Part shown: piece by piece, positions 23,185-33,975 of the stretch | How the letters are laid out: the number at the start of each line of letters is the position of its first letter | Position numbering within the stretch: the stretch's first letter is position 1 | Assembly: GCA_028872875.1 (NCBI GenBank) | Contig: JAGWOC010000004.1 | Location: 1 to 64,000 of the forward strand | Origin: Chloroflexota bacterium | GTDB taxonomy: Bacteria; Chloroflexota; Dehalococcoidia; DSTF01; JACRBR01 | Reading direction: 5' to 3' | Length of the DNA: 64,000 nucleotides | Made by a program: the position numbers and the translations under genes | The notes under the pieces: generated by a model | Told to the model about the DNA's origin: nothing | Databases searched by the model: none | The model's input: only the letters and a program-made list of their open reading frames with translations

Positions 23185-24009
23185 ATGATCGACAACGCCG
23201 CCCTGGCCGCGATCTCTATCGATGTCAATCCGGTCGCGTTTCGCCTGGGCCCGCTGGCCGTCCGCTGGTACGGCATCATGTACGTCGTGGCGATCGTCGT
23301 GGGCGGCCGGGTCGCCCTGCACTACGCCGCGTATGTTCGGGCCGACGTTGAAACGTTGTGGGCGCTCCTGCCGTGGGGTATCGGCGGCGGCCTGCTCGGC
23401 GGGCGGCTCTTCTACGTCGTGCAGAACCGGCAGTTGTACTACGTGGAGCACCCGCAGCACATCCTCGCCTTCTGGGAGGGCGGGATGGCCTTCTTCGGGG
23501 CGGTTGGCGCGGCGCTCGTGACGGTGATCGTGTTCGCGCACCGGCGGCGGACGCCGGTCTGGCCGCTGCTCGACGTCGCCGCGATCTTCGCGGCTGCCGG
23601 ACAGCCGATCGGCCGCGTCGGCAACCTCATCAACGGCGATATCGTGGGCTATCCGACGAAGCTGCCGTGGGGCGTCATCTACACGAATCCCGCGAGCCTC
23701 GCGCCCCGGCTCGGCGTCGCCTACCAGCCGGCGCCGCTGTACGAGATGGCCGCGAACCTGGTGCTCATCGTCGCGCTGTGGTTGGTGCTGCGACGCCGGC
23801 GGCCGCCGGGCCTCGCCGCCTGTCTCTACCTCATCGGCTACGCCGTGACCCAGTTCGTGGTCTTCTTCTGGCGGGCCAACAGCGTCACGGCCCTGGGGCT
23901 GAAGCAGGCGCAGCTCACCGCGATCGTGGCGTTCGCGGCGGGCCTCGTGCTCCTCTGGTGGGTGCTGCGAAACGCACGCTCGCCCACTCCCGGCGCGGAC
24001 GGGGTCTGA
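23185..24009 (+). CDS. lgt: Prolipoprotein diacylglyceryl transferase
   Basis: VRWYGIMYVVAI, GGRLFYVV, FWEGGMAFFGAV, GQPIGRVGNLINGDIVGYPTKLPWGVIY, HP-like QPAPLYEM. Confidence 0.92.
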   Translation: MIDNAALAAISIDVNPVAFRLGPLAVRWYGIMYVVAIVVGGRVALHYAAYVRADVETLWALLPWGIGGGLLGGRLFYVVQNRQLYYVEHPQHILAFWEGGMAFFGAVGAALVTVIVFAHRRRTPVWPLLDVAAIFAAAGQPIGRVGNLINGDIVGYPTKLPWGVIYTNPASLAPRLGVAYQPAPLYEMAANLVLIVALWLVLRRRRPPGLAACLYLIGYAVTQFVVFFWRANSVTALGLKQAQLTAIVAFAAGLVLLWWVLRNARSPTPGADGV

Positions 24010-24048
24010 GGCCGACCGCCGGCGCCCGCAGCATCCGTTACACTGGAC

Positions 24049-25017
24049 GTGCAGATGCCTCGCAGCAGTGGAGGGACGACGATGGTCGCAACAAATGAGC
24101 GTCCGGCAGCCAGCCAGAGCGGCGCGCCCGGCGGCGCCGAGACGGGTACGTGGGCCGTCAAGAAGGGCCTCGCGCAGATGCTGAAGGGCGGCGTCATCAT
24201 GGACGTCGTCACGCCCGAGCACGCGCGCATCGCCGAGGAGGCCGGCGCCTGCGCCGTCATGGCGCTCGAGCGCGTCCCCTCCGACATCCGTGCGCACGGC
24301 GGCGTCGCCCGCATGTCCGACCCGGAAATCATCTCCGCCATCGTCGAGGCCGTGACGATCCCCGTGATGGCGAAGGCGCGTATCGGCCACTTCGTCGAGG
24401 CGCAAGTGCTGGAGGCGCTGGGGGTCGACTACATCGACGAGTCGGAGGTGCTGACGCCGGCCGACGAGGCCCATCACATCAACAAGCACCCGTTCAAGGT
24501 GCCGTTCGTCTGCGGCTGCCGCGACCTGGGCGAGGCGCTGCGCCGGATCGGCGAGGGCGCGGCGATGATCCGCACGAAGGGCGAGGCCGGCACGGGCAAC
24601 GTCGTCGAGGCGGTGCGCCACATGCGCCAGCTCTGGGACGACATCCGCCGCATCCAGAGCCTGCCGGACGACGAGCTGCCGGCGGCGGCGAAAGAGCTGG
24701 GCGCGCCGGTCGAGCTGGTGAAGGAAGTGCACGACCTGGGCAAGCTGCCGGTGGTGAACTTCGCCGCCGGCGGCATCGCGACGCCGGCCGACGCCGCGCT
24801 GATGATGCAGCTCGGCGCCGAGGGCGTCTTCGTCGGCTCGGGCATCTTCAAGTCACAGACGCCGGAGAAGATGGCGAAGGCGATCGTCAAGGCGACGACG
24901 CACTACCGCGACGCCGCGATCATCGCCGAGGTCTCGCGCGGCACCGGCGACCCGATGCGCGGGCTGGAGATCAGCGCCATCCCGGAGCGCGAGATCCTGG
25001 CCAAGCGCGGGTGGTAA
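24049..25017 (+). CDS. pdxS: Pyridoxal 5'-phosphate synthase lyase subunit
   Basis: [53 protein letters not shown]...[36 protein letters not shown]. Confidence 0.97.
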   Translation: MQMPRSSGGTTMVATNERPAASQSGAPGGAETGTWAVKKGLAQMLKGGVIMDVVTPEHARIAEEAGACAVMALERVPSDIRAHGGVARMSDPEIISAIVEAVTIPVMAKARIGHFVEAQVLEALGVDYIDESEVLTPADEAHHINKHPFKVPFVCGCRDLGEALRRIGEGAAMIRTKGEAGTGNVVEAVRHMRQLWDDIRRIQSLPDDELPAAAKELGAPVELVKEVHDLGKLPVVNFAAGGIATPADAALMMQLGAEGVFVGSGIFKSQTPEKMAKAIVKATTHYRDAAIIAEVSRGTGDPMRGLEISAIPEREILAKRGW

Positions 25018-25050
25018 CGGCCCGCGCACCCGGGCGGCTGGAGGCGAGAC

Positions 25051-25304
25051 ATGGAGAAGCAGACGGTCCACGCGGTGATCTACAAGGACGCGGGGAGCGA
25101 CCAGTGGGTGGCAACGTGTCTCGAGTACGAAGTCACCACGCAAGGGGATACCGCGAACACGCCGCGGCGATGATCAAGGAGGCCGTTGAGCTGTACCTCG
25201 AAGACGCCGATCCGAAGGATCTCGAATTGTTCTACCAGCCGATCGACGGGGACGTCAGCATCCATGAAGTTGCGGTAGATGCCCCGGCGCTACTCCACCG
25301 CTGA
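25051..25304 (+). pseudogene. Frameshifted HicB-like antitoxin
   Basis: Frame 1: MEKQTVHAVIYKDAGSDQWVATCLEYEVTTQGD; continues in another frame: REHAAAMIKEAVELYLEDADPKD. Confidence 0.65.
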
Positions 25305-25401
25305 GGTCGCAGCGGCACTCGATCGAGTCGGCATCCGCTTCGTCCGCCGTGATGATCATCGAGTGAGTGTGGGCGCAGCCAGGAAGTCGCCGCGCCGCTG
25401 A
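25279..25401 (+). pseudogene. Truncated HicA-like ORF
   Basis: MPRRYSTAEVAAALDRVGIRFVRRDDHRVSVGAARKSPRR*; overlaps HicB relic end; lacks the expected remainder. Confidence 0.45.
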
Positions 25402-25428
25402 CGTCGTGCCGTCCGTTACCATGACCGC

Positions 25429-26052
25429 ATGAGCGAGATCACCATCGGCGTGCTTGCGCTGCAGGGCGACTTCGCGGAGCACATCGCGATGCTGCGCGCG
25501 CTCGGCGTCGCCGCCGTCGAGGTGCGCCTGCCGGCGCAGCTCGCCGGCCTCGACGCGCTGATCATCCCCGGCGGCGAGAGCACGACGATCACGCGCCTGC
25601 TCGACATCTACGCGCTGCGCGAGCCGGTCCGCCGCCTGGGCGAGGCAGGGCTGCCGATCTGGGGCACCTGCGCCGGCGCCATCGTGCTGGCGAAGCAGGC
25701 GAGCGACCTCGACCGCCCGAACCTGGCGCTGATGGACATCGACGTCCGGCGCAACGCCTTCGGGCGCCAGGTGGACAGCTTCGAGGAGGACCTGGAGGTG
25801 GCCGGCTTCGGCGAGCCGCCCTTCCACGCCGTCTTCATCCGCGCGCCGATCATCGCGGGCGTCGGCCCGGGGGTCGACGTGCTGGCGCGCCTCGGCGACG
25901 GCACGATCGTCGCCGCGCGCGAGGGGACGCTGCTCGCCACGTCGTTCCACCCGGAGCTGACGGGCGACGCGCGCTTCCACCGCCTGCTCGTCGGCATCGC
26001 CGGGGCGCGGCGGCGCGAGCGCCCGGCGGGCAGCCGCGCGGCGCCGGCGTAG
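25429..26052 (+). CDS. pdxT: Pyridoxal 5'-phosphate synthase glutaminase subunit
   Basis: IGVLALQGDFAEHIAMLRALGV, LIIPGGESTTITRLL, IWGTCAGAIVLA, TSFHPELTGD. Confidence 0.96.
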   Translation: MSEITIGVLALQGDFAEHIAMLRALGVAAVEVRLPAQLAGLDALIIPGGESTTITRLLDIYALREPVRRLGEAGLPIWGTCAGAIVLAKQASDLDRPNLALMDIDVRRNAFGRQVDSFEEDLEVAGFGEPPFHAVFIRAPIIAGVGPGVDVLARLGDGTIVAAREGTLLATSFHPELTGDARFHRLLVGIAGARRRERPAGSRAAPA

Positions 26053-26123
26053 GGCAGCGCCCCGGCGCACGCCGGGAATCGGTACAATAGCGGCAGGATG
26101 TACCCATACGTGCAGGTCAGCCG

Positions 26124-27074
26124 ATGACGTCGACCGCCCGTACCGTCCTGCCTACCGATCTCGTCGCCCTGGTCTCCTACGACGGGCGCGTCTACGCGAA
26201 CGAGGCGATGACCGCCGACCGCATCGGCAGCGAGACCTCGCCGCACCCCATCGAGACGGCGCTGGAGCAGTGGTTCAGCTTCGCGACGGGGCGCCACACG
26301 TGGATCAGCGTCAAGGGCGCAACGCTGCGGGGGCTGCTCTCGGCGCGCAACCGCGGTTCGAAGCTGGCGTGGGAGGTCGATTGCCTGATCGACGCGGCGA
26401 CCGACAACAGCGCCGTGCTGATGAGCCTGCTCGACCAGATGGCGGATGCGGCGGGCAGGTCGCACGCCCTGCGCATCTTCCTGCGCCTGCCGCACGGCAG
26501 CTTCAGCGAGGAGATCGCCATGCGCTGCGGCTTCGTGCGGTACCGTGGCGAGACGTTGTATCGGCGCGCCGTTGACCGGAATGAGAAGCACGCCGCGCCC
26601 GAGGATGTGCGGCGGCGTGACGACGGCGACCTCCACGCGATCTTCCAGCTCTACAACGCGGTCGTCCCGGAGTGCGAGCGCCGCGTCGAGGCGCTCACGC
26701 TCAACGAGTGGCGGGCGGCGCAGGAGCACCTGGGGCGCACGTCGCACTATGTCCTCCCGCGCGAGGACGGCGTGCGCGGCTGGCTGCGCGTCGCGGCGGA
26801 CGGCGAGATCGGGCGCTTCGCCCTGCTCGCGGCGCACGACGCGCTCGACGAGTTGCTGGAGGCCGCGCTCGCGAAGCTCGCGAACCGCGAGACGATGTGG
26901 ACGCTCGTGCCCGACCGCGACGCCGGGCTGCGGGCCCGGCTCGAGGCGGGCGGCTTCGAGACGGCGGGCGAGTACAGCGTCCTCTGCCGGCGCACCGTGC
27001 GCGCGGTGCCGGAGGCGGCCAGGGCGCCTGCCCGCATCCAGGAGGGCCGGCCCGCGATCGCGCTGAGGAGCTAG
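26124..27074 (+). CDS. GNAT-like acetyltransferase (probable)
   Basis: [54 protein letters not shown] layout resembles tandem GNAT domains. Confidence 0.5.
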   Translation: MTSTARTVLPTDLVALVSYDGRVYANEAMTADRIGSETSPHPIETALEQWFSFATGRHTWISVKGATLRGLLSARNRGSKLAWEVDCLIDAATDNSAVLMSLLDQMADAAGRSHALRIFLRLPHGSFSEEIAMRCGFVRYRGETLYRRAVDRNEKHAAPEDVRRRDDGDLHAIFQLYNAVVPECERRVEALTLNEWRAAQEHLGRTSHYVLPREDGVRGWLRVAADGEIGRFALLAAHDALDELLEAALAKLANRETMWTLVPDRDAGLRARLEAGGFETAGEYSVLCRRTVRAVPEAARAPARIQEGRPAIALRS

Positions 27075-27076
27075 GG

Positions 27077-28684
27077 TTGCAGAAGATCATCACCGACGAC
27101 CTCGATCTGCTGCTGGACGCGCTGCCGCCGCAGATCAGCGGCCCGCTCAAGCGGCGCACCGACAACACCGGGCTGCTCGAAATCGTGATGGATCTGGGCC
27201 GCCGCCCCGAAGCGCGCTACCCGGGCAGCGAGGTCGTGCTCTCCGACATGGAGGTCTCGGCCGAAGACCTGGACTACGTCGTCGGGCGGATCGGCGAGTT
27301 CGGCGACGACAACCGCGCCGGCATCGAGCGCACGCTGCACCGCATCTCGTGCATCCGCAACCGCCGCGGCCGCATCGTCGGGCTGACGTGCCGCGTCGGG
27401 CGGGCGGTGTTCGGCACGATCCGGGTGATCGAGGACCTGATCAAGACCGGCAAGAGCACGCTGCTGCTCGGCCGCCCGGGCGTCGGCAAGACGACCATGC
27501 TGCGCGAGGTGGCGCGGGTGCTCGCCGACGACATGGACAAGCGCGTCGTGATCGTCGACACGTCGAACGAGATTGCCGGCGACGGCGACATCCCCCACCC
27601 GGCGATCGGCCAGGCGCGGCGCATGCAGGTGCCGACGCCGGCGCTGCAGCACGCGGTGATGATCGAAGCGGTCGAGAACCACATGCCGGAGGTGATCGTC
27701 ATCGATGAGATCGGTACGGAGCTCGAAGCCGCCGCGGCGCGCACGATCGCCGAGCGCGGCGTGCAGCTCGTGGCGACGGCGCACGGCAACGAGCTCGAGA
27801 ACCTGATGCTGAACCCGACGCTCGCCGACCTGGTCGGCGGCATCCAGTCGGTGACGCTCGGCGACGAAGAGGCGCGGCGCCGCGGCACGCAGAAGTCTAT
27901 CCTCGAGCGGAAGGCGCCGCCGACGTTCGACGTGGTCGTCGAGATCCAGAACTGGGAGCGCGTGGCGGTGCACGGCGATGTCGCCGAGACGGTCGACGCG
28001 ATGCTGCGCGGTTACAGCATGCCGGCGGAGGTGCGCGAGCTCGGCGATGACGACGAGGTGCGCGTGATCCAGGTGCCGGCGCCGGTGGCGCCGACGCTGC
28101 GCGGCGAGCGGGCCGTGTGGGAGCGGCCGGCCTACGGACGAGGCGAGCGGGCGCCGCAGGCGGGAGGTGAGCCCGCGCCGGGCGGACCCTTTCGGCGCGT
28201 CTACCCGTTCGGGGTCTCGCGCAAGCGGCTGGAACAGGCCATACGGGAGACGGCAGCGCGGGTGGCGATCGCGGAGGAGCTGAGCGAGGCGGACAGCGTG
28301 ATGACGCTGCGCTCGTACTTTCGCCGCAAGCCCCAGGCGCTGCGCGACGCCGAGGCGCGCGGGCTGCCGATCTACGTCCTCAAGACGAATACCGTCGTGC
28401 AGATGGAGCAGAGCCTGCTGTCGCTCCAGGGGCGCCCGGCTGCGGACGGGTCCGACGACATCGCGGGCGCGCCCGTGAACTACGCGATGCAGGAGACCGA
28501 AGATGCGATTACGGGCATGCTCAACGGCGCCGGCCGTTCGGTCGACCTGACGCCGCAGAACTCGTACATCCGCCGGCTCCAGCACCAGATGGCGCAGCGC
28601 TACAACCTCGCGTCGCGGAGCCAGGGGCGCGAGCCCTACCGGCGCGTCCGCATCTACCGCGAGGGCCCGCCGGACGGCTACTGA
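27077..28684 (+). CDS. Ycf45/SpoIIIAA-like ATPase with R3H-type C-terminal region
   Basis: TTG start; [71 protein letters not shown]-term [33 protein letters not shown]. Confidence 0.82.
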   Translation: MQKIITDDLDLLLDALPPQISGPLKRRTDNTGLLEIVMDLGRRPEARYPGSEVVLSDMEVSAEDLDYVVGRIGEFGDDNRAGIERTLHRISCIRNRRGRIVGLTCRVGRAVFGTIRVIEDLIKTGKSTLLLGRPGVGKTTMLREVARVLADDMDKRVVIVDTSNEIAGDGDIPHPAIGQARRMQVPTPALQHAVMIEAVENHMPEVIVIDEIGTELEAAAARTIAERGVQLVATAHGNELENLMLNPTLADLVGGIQSVTLGDEEARRRGTQKSILERKAPPTFDVVVEIQNWERVAVHGDVAETVDAMLRGYSMPAEVRELGDDDEVRVIQVPAPVAPTLRGERAVWERPAYGRGERAPQAGGEPAPGGPFRRVYPFGVSRKRLEQAIRETAARVAIAEELSEADSVMTLRSYFRRKPQALRDAEARGLPIYVLKTNTVVQMEQSLLSLQGRPAADGSDDIAGAPVNYAMQETEDAITGMLNGAGRSVDLTPQNSYIRRLQHQMAQRYNLASRSQGREPYRRVRIYREGPPDGY

Positions 28685-28703
28685 GCGGCGGCACGGCGCG
28701 CAC

Positions 28704-29264
28704 TCACTCGACGGTCAGCGTGCCGGTCATCTGCTGCGGGTGCACCGAGCACTTGAACGGGTAGGTGCCCGGGCCTGGCGTGAACACGAGGGAGGCTGTC
28801 CCCGGCCCCGTCGTCACGGCCGTGCTGGCAACGACCGCGCCGGCCGGCGTGTAGACGATCACGTCGTGCTGCACGCCGGCGTCCTGGTTGTCGAGCACGA
28901 TCGTCAGCGGCATACCCGCCGCCGCGCGCAGGCCCGGCGCCGAAAACTGCAGGCCGCGCGCCACGAGCGTCAACGTCCGCGGGGTAGGCGGTGGCGGCGG
29001 CGTGGGCGATGCCGGCGCGGGCCGCGGTGAGGGTGGTGCCAGCGGCGCGGGCGACGCCGGTGGCTGTGGCGGCGGGGTGGCGCTCGCCGCCGGCGCGGCG
29101 GTCGCCGCCGGGGGCGTCGCGGTCGCCGCGGCCGACACCGTCGCCGTAGCGACGGCGCGCGGCGTCTGCGTGATGGTCGGCGCCGGCCTTGCCGATGTGC
29201 CGGTGCCACAGGCTGCGGCCAGTGCCGCGCTGGCGAGCACGGCGGTGCTGAGCATCAGACGCAC
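28704..29264 (-). CDS. Cupredoxin-domain lipoprotein
   Basis: Lipobox LAAACGT, A/P/T-rich linker, GPGTYPFKCSVHPQQMTGTLTVE copper-ligand motif. Confidence 0.75.
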   Translation of the reverse strand: MRLMLSTAVLASAALAAACGTGTSARPAPTITQTPRAVATATVSAAATATPPAATAAPAASATPPPQPPASPAPLAPPSPRPAPASPTPPPPPTPRTLTLVARGLQFSAPGLRAAAGMPLTIVLDNQDAGVQHDVIVYTPAGAVVASTAVTTGPGTASLVFTPGPGTYPFKCSVHPQQMTGTLTVE

Positions 29265-29342
29265 GGTGGACCCTCTCCCGTGGGGCGCAGCGCAGGGGGA
29301 GGACGGGTTGCGCCCTCCCCCTGTCTGCGCTGTGCCTGTCCG

Positions 29343-30680
29343 TCAGCGCTGGAGCCGGGGCCCCCGCGCGGCCATCCGCCGGCCCGCCAGGGTGGCGGCG
29401 ACGCCCGCCGCCGCGGCGGCGAGCGCGACGAGGTACCAGCCGAGGTTGCCGGCTGTGCCCGCCGCCGGGCCGGTGCCGGTGTTCGGCGCCGTGACGCCGG
29501 TGACCGGTGTTGCGGGCACGCTTGTCGGCGCGGCCGCCGCGGGTGCTGCCGTCGGCGCCGCCGCGGGCGACGCCCCTGCGACCGGCGTCACCGACGAGAA
29601 GTTCGGGATCTGCCAGATGGCGCCCGGCGCCAGCGCACTGAGGCCGTTGTTCACCACGTAGGCCGTGTTGCCGCTAAAGATCATCGACGTCGCGAACGTG
29701 AAGCCGCTGACGATCGGCGTCATCGTGCCGTCGCTGTTCACCTTCAGGATCTTGCCCGTGAACGGCATCCACGGCGGCCCCGGCGAGGTGTTCTGGTCGC
29801 CGAAGTTGAGGGCGTAGAGCTGGCCGCCGGGGCCGATGGCGACGTCGGTCAGTGAGCTGACGCCGCCGGCGATCTTGTTCGTCGAGCCGGTCGGGTAGCC
29901 GACCTGCAGCACGGTGCCTGCGCTGGGCGCGAACGGGAACTGTCCGAGCGTCGTCACGTAGAACGGTCCGCCCGGCGCGTACGTGATGCCCGTCGTCACG
30001 GGGTGGCCGGAGAACGCGGTAACGCGCGAGACCGTGCCGGCCGGGGTCACCTGCAGGAGTTGGTTCTGGTTGCCGTCGACGACGTAGAAGTTACCGCCGC
30101 GTACGGTCATCGAGTACGGGTTGCCGCCGACTTCGATGTCCTTCTGGGTGCCGTTGGTGATATCGGCGACCGGGTTCGCGATGTTGAAGGCGCCGATGTC
30201 GGCGACGAGGGTGGTCGTGCCGTCCGCGTTCACCTTGTAGAGGCCGGTGGGCGTAGCGGGGAATCCGTAGGCGGTGCCGCCGTGCGTCTGCAGGTAGTAG
30301 AGCTGGGCGCCGAGGAAGGCCACGCCGGCCGGTCCGACCGCGTCGCCCAGCGGCCCGACGTCCGAGGGCAGGTTGGACGCGACCGTGGTGACGGTGCCGG
30401 TCGCCGGGTCGATCTTGGAGATGCGGCCGGTCGTCCCTACCTTGTGCTGGCCGCCGTCGATGGTGATCGCCGTGCTGCCGCCGCTGCCGGCCTCGGCGAC
30501 GTAGAGCATGCCGTCGGGGCCCATCGTGATGCCGCGCGGGTTCACGAGACCCGTCGCGAGCTGGGTGCCGGCGGTGGGGCCGGGCGTCTTGGCACGGGCG
30601 GTGGCGCCTTCGGCGAATGCGCCCGCCGCTGCGCTTACGAGCAGTGCGAGCGCCGCCAGCGCGATGGGTGTCCGATTCAC
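29343..30680 (-). CDS. ScyD/ScyE-like beta-propeller secreted protein with possible sorting-signal tail
   Basis: GTG start with AAGGAGG SD; 'GLVNPRGITMGPDGMLYVAEAGSGG'; C-term APNTGTGPA...LGWYLVALAAAAAGVAATLAGRRMAARG. Confidence 0.7.
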   Translation of the reverse strand: MNRTPIALAALALLVSAAAGAFAEGATARAKTPGPTAGTQLATGLVNPRGITMGPDGMLYVAEAGSGGSTAITIDGGQHKVGTTGRISKIDPATGTVTTVASNLPSDVGPLGDAVGPAGVAFLGAQLYYLQTHGGTAYGFPATPTGLYKVNADGTTTLVADIGAFNIANPVADITNGTQKDIEVGGNPYSMTVRGGNFYVVDGNQNQLLQVTPAGTVSRVTAFSGHPVTTGITYAPGGPFYVTTLGQFPFAPSAGTVLQVGYPTGSTNKIAGGVSSLTDVAIGPGGQLYALNFGDQNTSPGPPWMPFTGKILKVNSDGTMTPIVSGFTFATSMIFSGNTAYVVNNGLSALAPGAIWQIPNFSSVTPVAGASPAAAPTAAPAAAAPTSVPATPVTGVTAPNTGTGPAAGTAGNLGWYLVALAAAAAGVAATLAGRRMAARGPRLQR

Positions 30681-31089
30681 GTGCTTCCTCCTTGCTGAGC
30701 CTGCGCGACGGCCTCGGGTTGGCCGTCGCGCGGCGTGGGCGACACCATCTACTGCCTGCATGTCGTTGCAGGTCACCAATTATTGAACTCGCACAACTAA
30801 GGCGCAAGAGGCCATCAGACCGATCGAGGCGCTCGTGGGAGGACGTCGTGCCACTGAGCCCTGTACTGTTGGCAAATTGCCGGCCCGGTGAACGTCGCGC
30901 GCCACCGGGTTGCGGCCTGTCGGGGGCACCGCCATACACCGAGCATTCCTTGCCCCTAGCCCCTGCCTGACATACGCTGCGCTCGCTTTCGCCGCAGGGA
31001 TCTCCGGCGTGCGGCAGCGCGCGCCGCGGCCGGGCCGCAGCGCCCTGATGACACGCGACCAACCAGCAACGCTGAAGGAGGCTACTGCA

Positions 31090-32031
31090 ATGGGTAACAG
31101 GCTCGAAGGCAAGGTGGCGATCGTCACCGGAGGGGGCCGCGGCATCGGGCGCGGCGAGGCGCTGGCGCTGGCGGCGGAGGGTGCGCGCGTGGTCGTCAAC
31201 GACTTCGGCGGCAGCGCGGCGGGCACGGGTGGCGAGCAGGGCCCGGCCGACCAGGTCGTGGCCGAGATCAAGAAGCTGGGCAGCGACGCCGTCGCCAACT
31301 ACGACAACGTCGCGCAGTTCGAATCCGGCAACCGCATGGTGCAGCAGGCGCTCGATGCCTTCGGCCGGCTCGACATCGTGATCAACAACGCCGGCATCCT
31401 GCGCGACAAGATGGTGTTCAACATGTCCGAGGAGGAGTGGGATATCGTCCTCGGCGTGCATCTGAAGGGGCACTTCAACCTCAGCAAGCACGCGTCGGTG
31501 GTGTTCCGCCAGCAGCGGGGCGGCGTTTTCGTGAACACGGCGTCGGAGTCCGGGCTGGGCAACCGCGGACAGGCGAACTATGCCGCGGCGAAGGAGGGCA
31601 TCATCGGCCTGACGCGCACGCTGGCGCGCGACCTCGGCGGCTACGGCGTGCGCGCCAACGCGATCCGTCCGCGCGCGGCGACGCGCCTGGTGATCAGCGA
31701 CGAGATGAAGGCGGCCGCGCAGCGCGGCGGCGCGGCGGGCATGGGCCTCGCCGGGCTCGAGGCGTTCGAGCGCGCCAACCCGGCGGAGGCGGTGGCGCCG
31801 TTCGTCGTCTGGCTCTGCACCGACGCGGCGTCCAATGTCAACGGCCGCGACTTCCTCGTCAGCGGCGCGACGATCGGGCTCTACAGCCTGCCGGAAGTCG
31901 TCGCGAAGGTGGATAACACAGACGCCCACATGTGGACGCTCGATGAGCTCGACAGGATCATCCCGGAGAAGGTCACCGCCGGCCTCAAGAACATGTGGCC
32001 GAAGAAGGAAGAGAAGCCGGCCAGCGCCTGA
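31090..32031 (+). CDS. SDR-family oxidoreductase
   Basis: GKVAIVTGGGRGIGRGEALALAAEGARVVVNDFGG, INNAGILRDKMVFNMSEEEWD, NYAAAKEGIIGLTRTLA. Confidence 0.9.
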   Translation: MGNRLEGKVAIVTGGGRGIGRGEALALAAEGARVVVNDFGGSAAGTGGEQGPADQVVAEIKKLGSDAVANYDNVAQFESGNRMVQQALDAFGRLDIVINNAGILRDKMVFNMSEEEWDIVLGVHLKGHFNLSKHASVVFRQQRGGVFVNTASESGLGNRGQANYAAAKEGIIGLTRTLARDLGGYGVRANAIRPRAATRLVISDEMKAAAQRGGAAGMGLAGLEAFERANPAEAVAPFVVWLCTDAASNVNGRDFLVSGATIGLYSLPEVVAKVDNTDAHMWTLDELDRIIPEKVTAGLKNMWPKKEEKPASA

Positions 32032-32082
32032 CCGGTCTGCGGTCGCAGGTCGGCGCGCCACCGAACATGTTGCACAGAAGGG

Positions 32083-32103
32083 GAGCCCCGTCCGCCGGGG
32101 CTC
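32083..32103. terminator. Intrinsic terminator hairpin after SDR gene
   Basis: GAGCCCCG-tccgc-CGGGGCTC followed by ttcgtct. Confidence 0.6.
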
Positions 32104-32415
32104 TTCGTCTGCCGTGACCATGGAGCCGCTGCCTTGAGAGAGCGTCGCCCGCGCAGCGGCCTGCCACGCGCCCACGGCTGAACGGAAACGCGGCGTGGGG
32201 GCACGAGGCTTTGCGCCCCCACGGTGGCGCACCACGTCGAACCGTCCCAGTTCGCAGGCTGGCGCGATGGTGGCCACAAGGCGTTGTGCCCCCTAGAGGT
32301 GCCGCACCGGGGCATTGGGTGCTCTGCCCGCGCGCCGGATTGCCCGAGCGTTGATTTCGTGCAACGCTCACGGGCGGCTGTGCCGCCTGCCAGCACCGTC
32401 CAGGAGACCCGCTGC

Positions 32416-33855
32416 ATGGAGTTGCGCCCGCCCACCGCGATCAAGTTCGGCACCGACGGCTGGCGCGCCGTCATCGCCGAGGACTACACGTTCGACAACG
32501 TGCGGGCCTGCGCGGCGAGCGTCGCGCAGTACCTGAAGCGTCACGGGCTCGCGGAGCGCGGACTGGTCGTCGGCTACGACACGCGGTTCGCGTCCGAGGA
32601 CTTCGCCGCGGCCGTCGCGGAGGTCGTCGCCGCGGCGGGCATCCGGGTGCTGCTCAGCACCACGCACTGCCCGACGCCCGTCGTCAGCTACTCGATCATC
32701 GACCGGCACGCCGGCGGCGGCGTGGTGATCACCGCGAGCCACAACCCCTGGCGCTGGAACGGCTTCAAGTACAAGCCCGACTACGGCGGCAGCGCCTCGC
32801 CGGAGATCGTCGATGAGATCGAGGCGCCGCTGCCGTCGCTCGTCGGCCGCCAGGTCCCGGCACTCGACATCGAGCGGGCGAAGCGCGATGGCATGGTCGA
32901 GCTGTTCGATGCGCGTACGCCGTACCTCACCGGGCTCGCCCGGCTCGTCGACCTCGACCGCATCCGCGCGGCGGGATTGCGCGTCGCGTACGACGCGATG
33001 TACGGCACCGGCGCCGGCTACTTCGCGCCGCTGCTCGCGGGCGGCACGACGAAGCTCACGGAGCTGCACGGCATCCGCAACCCCGCCTTCCCCGGCATGC
33101 ACGCGCCCGAGCCGATCGCCCGCAACCTGCAGGAGCTGTCGTCGGCGCTGGCGGGCGGCGGCTACGACGTCGGCATCGCGACCGACGGCGACGCCGACCG
33201 CGTGGGCATCGCCGACGAGCGCGGCACCTTCATCAACCAGCTCCAGGTCTTCGCGCTGCTCGCGTACTACCTGCTCGAGGTGCGCGGCGAGCGCGGGCCG
33301 ATCGTTAAGTCCGTGACGACGACGCGCATGGCGCAGCGCCTCGGCGAGCTGTACGGCGTGCCGGTGCACGAGACGAAGGTCGGCTTCAAGTTCCTCGGCC
33401 CGAAGATGATGGAGACGGGCGCGCTGATCGGCGGCGAGGAGAGCGGCGGCTACGGCTTCCGCGGCCACGTGCCGGAGCGCGATGGCATCCTCGCCGGGCT
33501 GTACTTCCTCGACCTCATGGCGCGCACCGGCAAGCGGCCGAGCGAACTGCTGGCGGAGCTGTACGCGAAGGTCGGCGCGCACTACTACGACCGCCTCGAT
33601 GTGGCGCTGCGGCCGGAGGACCGCGACGCCGTCTGGCAGCGGGCCGAGCGCGCCCGCCCGGACAGCATCGCCGGTATCAAGGTCACCGGCATCGATACGA
33701 CGGACGGCTTCCGCTTCCTGCTCGACGGCAAGGGCTGGCTCTTGCTGCGCTTCAGCGGCACGGAGCCGCTCGTCCGCATCTACACGGAGGTCGTCGACGA
33801 CGAGTCGCTCGTCCCGAGGGTGCTCGCCGCCGGGCGGGAGCTGATCGGCGTGTAG
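32416..33855 (+). CDS. Phosphoglucomutase/phosphomannomutase family protein
   Basis: IKFGTDGWRAVIAEDYT, GGGVVITASHNPWRWNGFKYKP, ATDGDADRVGIADE, GGEESGGYGFRGHVPERDGI, RFSGTEPLVRIYTE. Confidence 0.93.
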   Translation: MELRPPTAIKFGTDGWRAVIAEDYTFDNVRACAASVAQYLKRHGLAERGLVVGYDTRFASEDFAAAVAEVVAAAGIRVLLSTTHCPTPVVSYSIIDRHAGGGVVITASHNPWRWNGFKYKPDYGGSASPEIVDEIEAPLPSLVGRQVPALDIERAKRDGMVELFDARTPYLTGLARLVDLDRIRAAGLRVAYDAMYGTGAGYFAPLLAGGTTKLTELHGIRNPAFPGMHAPEPIARNLQELSSALAGGGYDVGIATDGDADRVGIADERGTFINQLQVFALLAYYLLEVRGERGPIVKSVTTTRMAQRLGELYGVPVHETKVGFKFLGPKMMETGALIGGEESGGYGFRGHVPERDGILAGLYFLDLMARTGKRPSELLAELYAKVGAHYYDRLDVALRPEDRDAVWQRAERARPDSIAGIKVTGIDTTDGFRFLLDGKGWLLLRFSGTEPLVRIYTEVVDDESLVPRVLAAGRELIGV

Positions 33856-33890
33856 GCGCCGCGCGCAGTGCTCGTGCAGACCAGGCGCTG

Positions 33891-33954
33891 TCCCGCGCCG
33901 GTCCGGCTTCTCCGGACGCACAGCCGGGGGCGGCTGTGCTCCACGCCGACACGC
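33891..33954. repeat. Dispersed twin-hairpin repeat, copy 1
   Basis: tcccgcgccggtccggcttctccggacgcacagccgggggcggctgtgctccacgccgacacgc; about 89% identical to 50202-50265. Confidence 0.8.
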
Positions 33955-33975
33955 CAGCTCCTCAGGGCCGTTGCT

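Noticed and set aside
30091-32277. 728-aa minus-strand ORF spanning SDR and ScyD/E-like genes
   Set aside because: Overlaps two well-supported genes and has no recognisable domain; high-GC artefact.
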